Assembly (NCBI GenBank): GCA_034676125.1
Contig: JAUCCO010000149.1
Coordinates: forward strand, 1 to 8,373
Length of the DNA stretch: 8,373 nt
Source: UBA6183 sp034676125
Lineage (GTDB): Bacteria; Bacteroidota; Bacteroidia; UKL13-3
Direction of reading: 5' to 3'
Under the pieces are notes generated by a model that was not told the origin of the DNA, did no database searches, and saw only the letters and a list, made by a program, of their open reading frames with translations. Position 1 is the first letter of the stretch. Each line of letters opens with the position of its first letter. A program made the translations under genes and the position numbers. Positions 6,750-8,373 of this stretch are shown here, in pieces.

Positions 6750-7400
6750 TTAATCTTTCCATAAAAATGGAAATAATAAATAGGCCAACATTATTATTAA
6801 AGTATTTAAGGCTAATAATACCAATAAGTCTTTTGTGATAAATGATACATCAACACCATCCACCGCTTTTTTGGCTGATTTTATAGCAACTAATAATAAT
6901 GGAATAATTACAGGAAAACTTAATACCGGCATTAATAAATTGCCATTACCCGATTTTGCTGCAATAGATGATAACAAAGTAAAGGTTGATGAAAAACCTA
7001 CTGAACCCAGCGAAATAATGATGATGAAAAATGGCACGTTATTAACCGGAAAACCTAAAAATATGCCATAAGTAAACAAACACAATAAGGCCAACAGTAT
7101 GGTTAAAACTGCATTGTAAATGAGCTTTGATATTATTAAATGTTGAGCAGATACAATACCATAATAATACAATTGTCTGCCGCTGCTTTCGGCAACAAAA
7201 CTTTTGGCAACTGCACTAACCGAAGAGAATAATAACACAATCCAATATATAGCATTCCAAGTAGGAGCGTTAAGCATTTTTACACTTAAAAAAACCACCA
7301 TCGTGCTAGATATTGCATGAAGCAAAATTCCATTAATGGCATACCGTTGTCGCCACTCAATAGTTACATCTTTTTTTATTAATGCAAGAATAGGGTTCAT
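6750..7400 (-). CDS. ccmB: Heme exporter membrane protein CcmB
   Basis: This 216-residue protein is the membrane permease subunit of the CcmAB(C) ABC transporter of system I cytochrome c maturation, which in characterised systems helps release heme-loaded CcmE. Length (family about 220) and six hydrophobic helices (about 22-42, 50-66, 93-116, 122-146, 155-175, 189-211) fit. Family-like blocks are KKDVTIEWRQR at the N-terminus (9-19), the cytoplasmic stretch FVAESSGRQLYYYGIVS (68-84), and LLMPVLSFPVIIPLLL (155-170). Its ATG begins 3 nt after the NamZ stop and fmt follows after 11 nt, so it sits in a tight unit. The ATPase ccmA and other ccm genes are not in the window; they may be elsewhere in the genome. 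A different ABC-2-type permease is the main alternative but fits less well. Confidence 0.88.
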   Translation of the reverse strand: MNPILALIKKDVTIEWRQRYAINGILLHAISSTMVVFLSVKMLNAPTWNAIYWIVLLFSSVSAVAKSFVAESSGRQLYYYGIVSAQHLIISKLIYNAVLTILLALLCLFTYGIFLGFPVNNVPFFIIIISLGSVGFSSTFTLLSSIAAKSGNGNLLMPVLSFPVIIPLLLVAIKSAKKAVDGVDVSFITKDLLVLLALNTLIIMLAYLLFPFLWKD

Positions 7401-7403
7401 TTT

Positions 7404-8373
7404 TTATCGGTTTATCATGCTATCAAAATCAGGATATAGCATATATTTTTTACGTGTTTTCTTAAACTTCTTCAAATCATTTTGCCATGATGCTTTAATG
7501 TCTGCTTCGCTAACTCCTGTTTTAATTTGTTCAATTAAAATATCATTACCAGCAAGCTTATTAAAAAAGTTGTTAAAAAACTTGTCCTTAACACTATCAT
7601 TCTGGTACATTTCAATTATCCACGATAAGTTTAAACTAGGATTAAGCGGAAAGATATTTTTGGCATAATCTGTAAGTAAAAAACCTCTACATTGTTTATT
7701 CATAAATGGCGGATTTTCTGCAACACCTTTAATGTTTTTGGGTGTAAATATATAATCGCCTTGTGTGTTTCCTGGCTTACCAATACACTCAAATGGTTTA
7801 TCAGTACCGCGACCTAAACTATAGTTTATACCTTCAAAAAAACAAACTGAAGGATACAGGGTAATACTTTCTGGAGTTGGTAAATTAGGAGATGGTTTTA
7901 TAGGTAAAATATATTTAATGGAGTGATTCCAGTCTTTCATTTTTACCACTTGTAATTTGCATTTTAAACTATCTTTTAGCCATTTTTCACCATTAATCAT
8001 CGTAGCATATTCGCCCACCGTCATGCCATGCACAACAGGCACAGGATGCATGCCAACAAACGATTTAAATTTCATATCAAGCACAGGGCCATCTACATAA
8101 TATCCATTAGGGTTTGGCCTATCTAAAACAATTAAAAGTTTTTTACTTTCGGCACAAGCTTCCATTACATAATGTAACGTAGAAATGTAGGTATAAAACC
8201 TTGCACCAACATCTTGAATGTCGAAAATAATAACATCCACTTTTTTCATCATATCAGCACTTGGTTTGTAATTTTTGCCGTATAACGAAACTACAGGTAA
8301 ACCAGTTTTTTCATCAACACTCGATTTTATTTTAGCACCTGCACTGTGGTCGCCTCTAAAGCCATGCTCGGGT
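7404..8373 (-). CDS. namZ: Exo-beta-N-acetylmuramidase NamZ (DUF1343), 5' end missing at right edge
   Basis: The last 322 codons are present; the reading frame is open to the window edge, so the N-terminus and any signal peptide are missing. Family members of about 400-430 residues suggest some 80-100 are absent. The visible part opens PEHGFRGDHSAG and carries the DUF1343 signatures TGLPVVSLYG, DIQDVGARFYTYI (visible residues 51-63), LDRPNPNG (83-90), HGMTVGEYA (115-123), PSPNLPTPESITLYPS (160-175) and FEGINYSLGRGTDKPFE (179-195). Characterised NamZ enzymes remove terminal N-acetylmuramic acid from peptidoglycan fragments and belong to cell-wall turnover and recycling, usually outside the cytoplasm. 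An internal ATG at 8252 is not the start, because the conserved motifs begin upstream of it. The stop is 3 nt before ccmB. Confidence 0.93.
   Translation of the reverse strand, partial: PEHGFRGDHSAGAKIKSSVDEKTGLPVVSLYGKNYKPSADMMKKVDVIIFDIQDVGARFYTYISTLHYVMEACAESKKLLIVLDRPNPNGYYVDGPVLDMKFKSFVGMHPVPVVHGMTVGEYATMINGEKWLKDSLKCKLQVVKMKDWNHSIKYILPIKPSPNLPTPESITLYPSVCFFEGINYSLGRGTDKPFECIGKPGNTQGDYIFTPKNIKGVAENPPFMNKQCRGFLLTDYAKNIFPLNPSLNLSWIIEMYQNDSVKDKFFNNFFNKLAGNDILIEQIKTGVSEADIKASWQNDLKKFKKTRKKYMLYPDFDSMINR

Noticed and set aside
6835..7071. Plus-strand 78-codon frame
   Set aside because: It lies within ccmB on the opposite strand and shows no recognisable domain.
7336..7668. Plus-strand 110-codon hydrophobic frame
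   Set aside because: It spans the namZ-ccmB junction on the opposite strand and resembles no family; namZ and ccmB fully explain the region.
1..8373. CRISPR arrays, tRNA genes, transposase genes and att-like repeats
   Set aside because: No regularly spaced repeats, cloverleaf-like segments, transposase motifs or long direct repeats were seen by eye on either strand.

Overview
The window looks like a piece of a Bacteroidota chromosome, probably from the Cytophagia, Sphingobacteriia or Chitinophagia part of the phylum. The reasons are the AT-rich sequence, start regions without Shine-Dalgarno motifs, a TAnnTTTG-type -7 promoter element, an exosortase with a PID-CTERM-like substrate, and a Bacteroidota-like Fmt. 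All eight genes lie on the minus strand, so transcription runs from the right end to the left.

Right part (about 8373 to 5815): the 3' part of a NamZ/DUF1343 exo-beta-N-acetylmuramidase gene, then ccmB (heme exporter membrane subunit) after 3 nt, then fmt (methionyl-tRNA formyltransferase) after 11 nt. This is a compact run of conserved genes.

Middle part (5706 to 2781): a four-gene protein-sorting cassette. In transcription order it holds a 67-residue secreted protein ending in a PID-CTERM-like signal (here P-I-N), an exosortase with an intact Cys/Arg/His triad, a small four-helix membrane protein of the exosortase-associated type, and a 577-residue HTTM protein (vitamin K-dependent gamma-carboxylase-like). 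The last three genes overlap by 14 and 17 nt, which suggests translational coupling. After signal-peptide removal and sorting, the substrate would leave only about 20 acidic residues. The HTTM protein appears to keep the lysine that acts as catalytic base in gamma-glutamyl carboxylase. An operon pairing a Glu-rich secreted peptide, its exosortase and a carboxylase-like membrane enzyme is the most interesting proposal here.

Left part (2666 to 1): a promoter-like element, then a DUF2130 protein (coiled coil plus PD-(D/E)xK-type nuclease core). After 16 nt comes the first 434 codons of a giant protein with a beta-rich N-terminus, a transglutaminase-like cysteine-protease domain and the start of a DUF4011 helicase module. 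This nuclease-helicase pair looks like an accessory, possibly defensive, unit; that role is inferred from domains only.

No tRNA, rRNA, CRISPR array, insertion sequence or stretch of more than 300 bases without a gene was seen.
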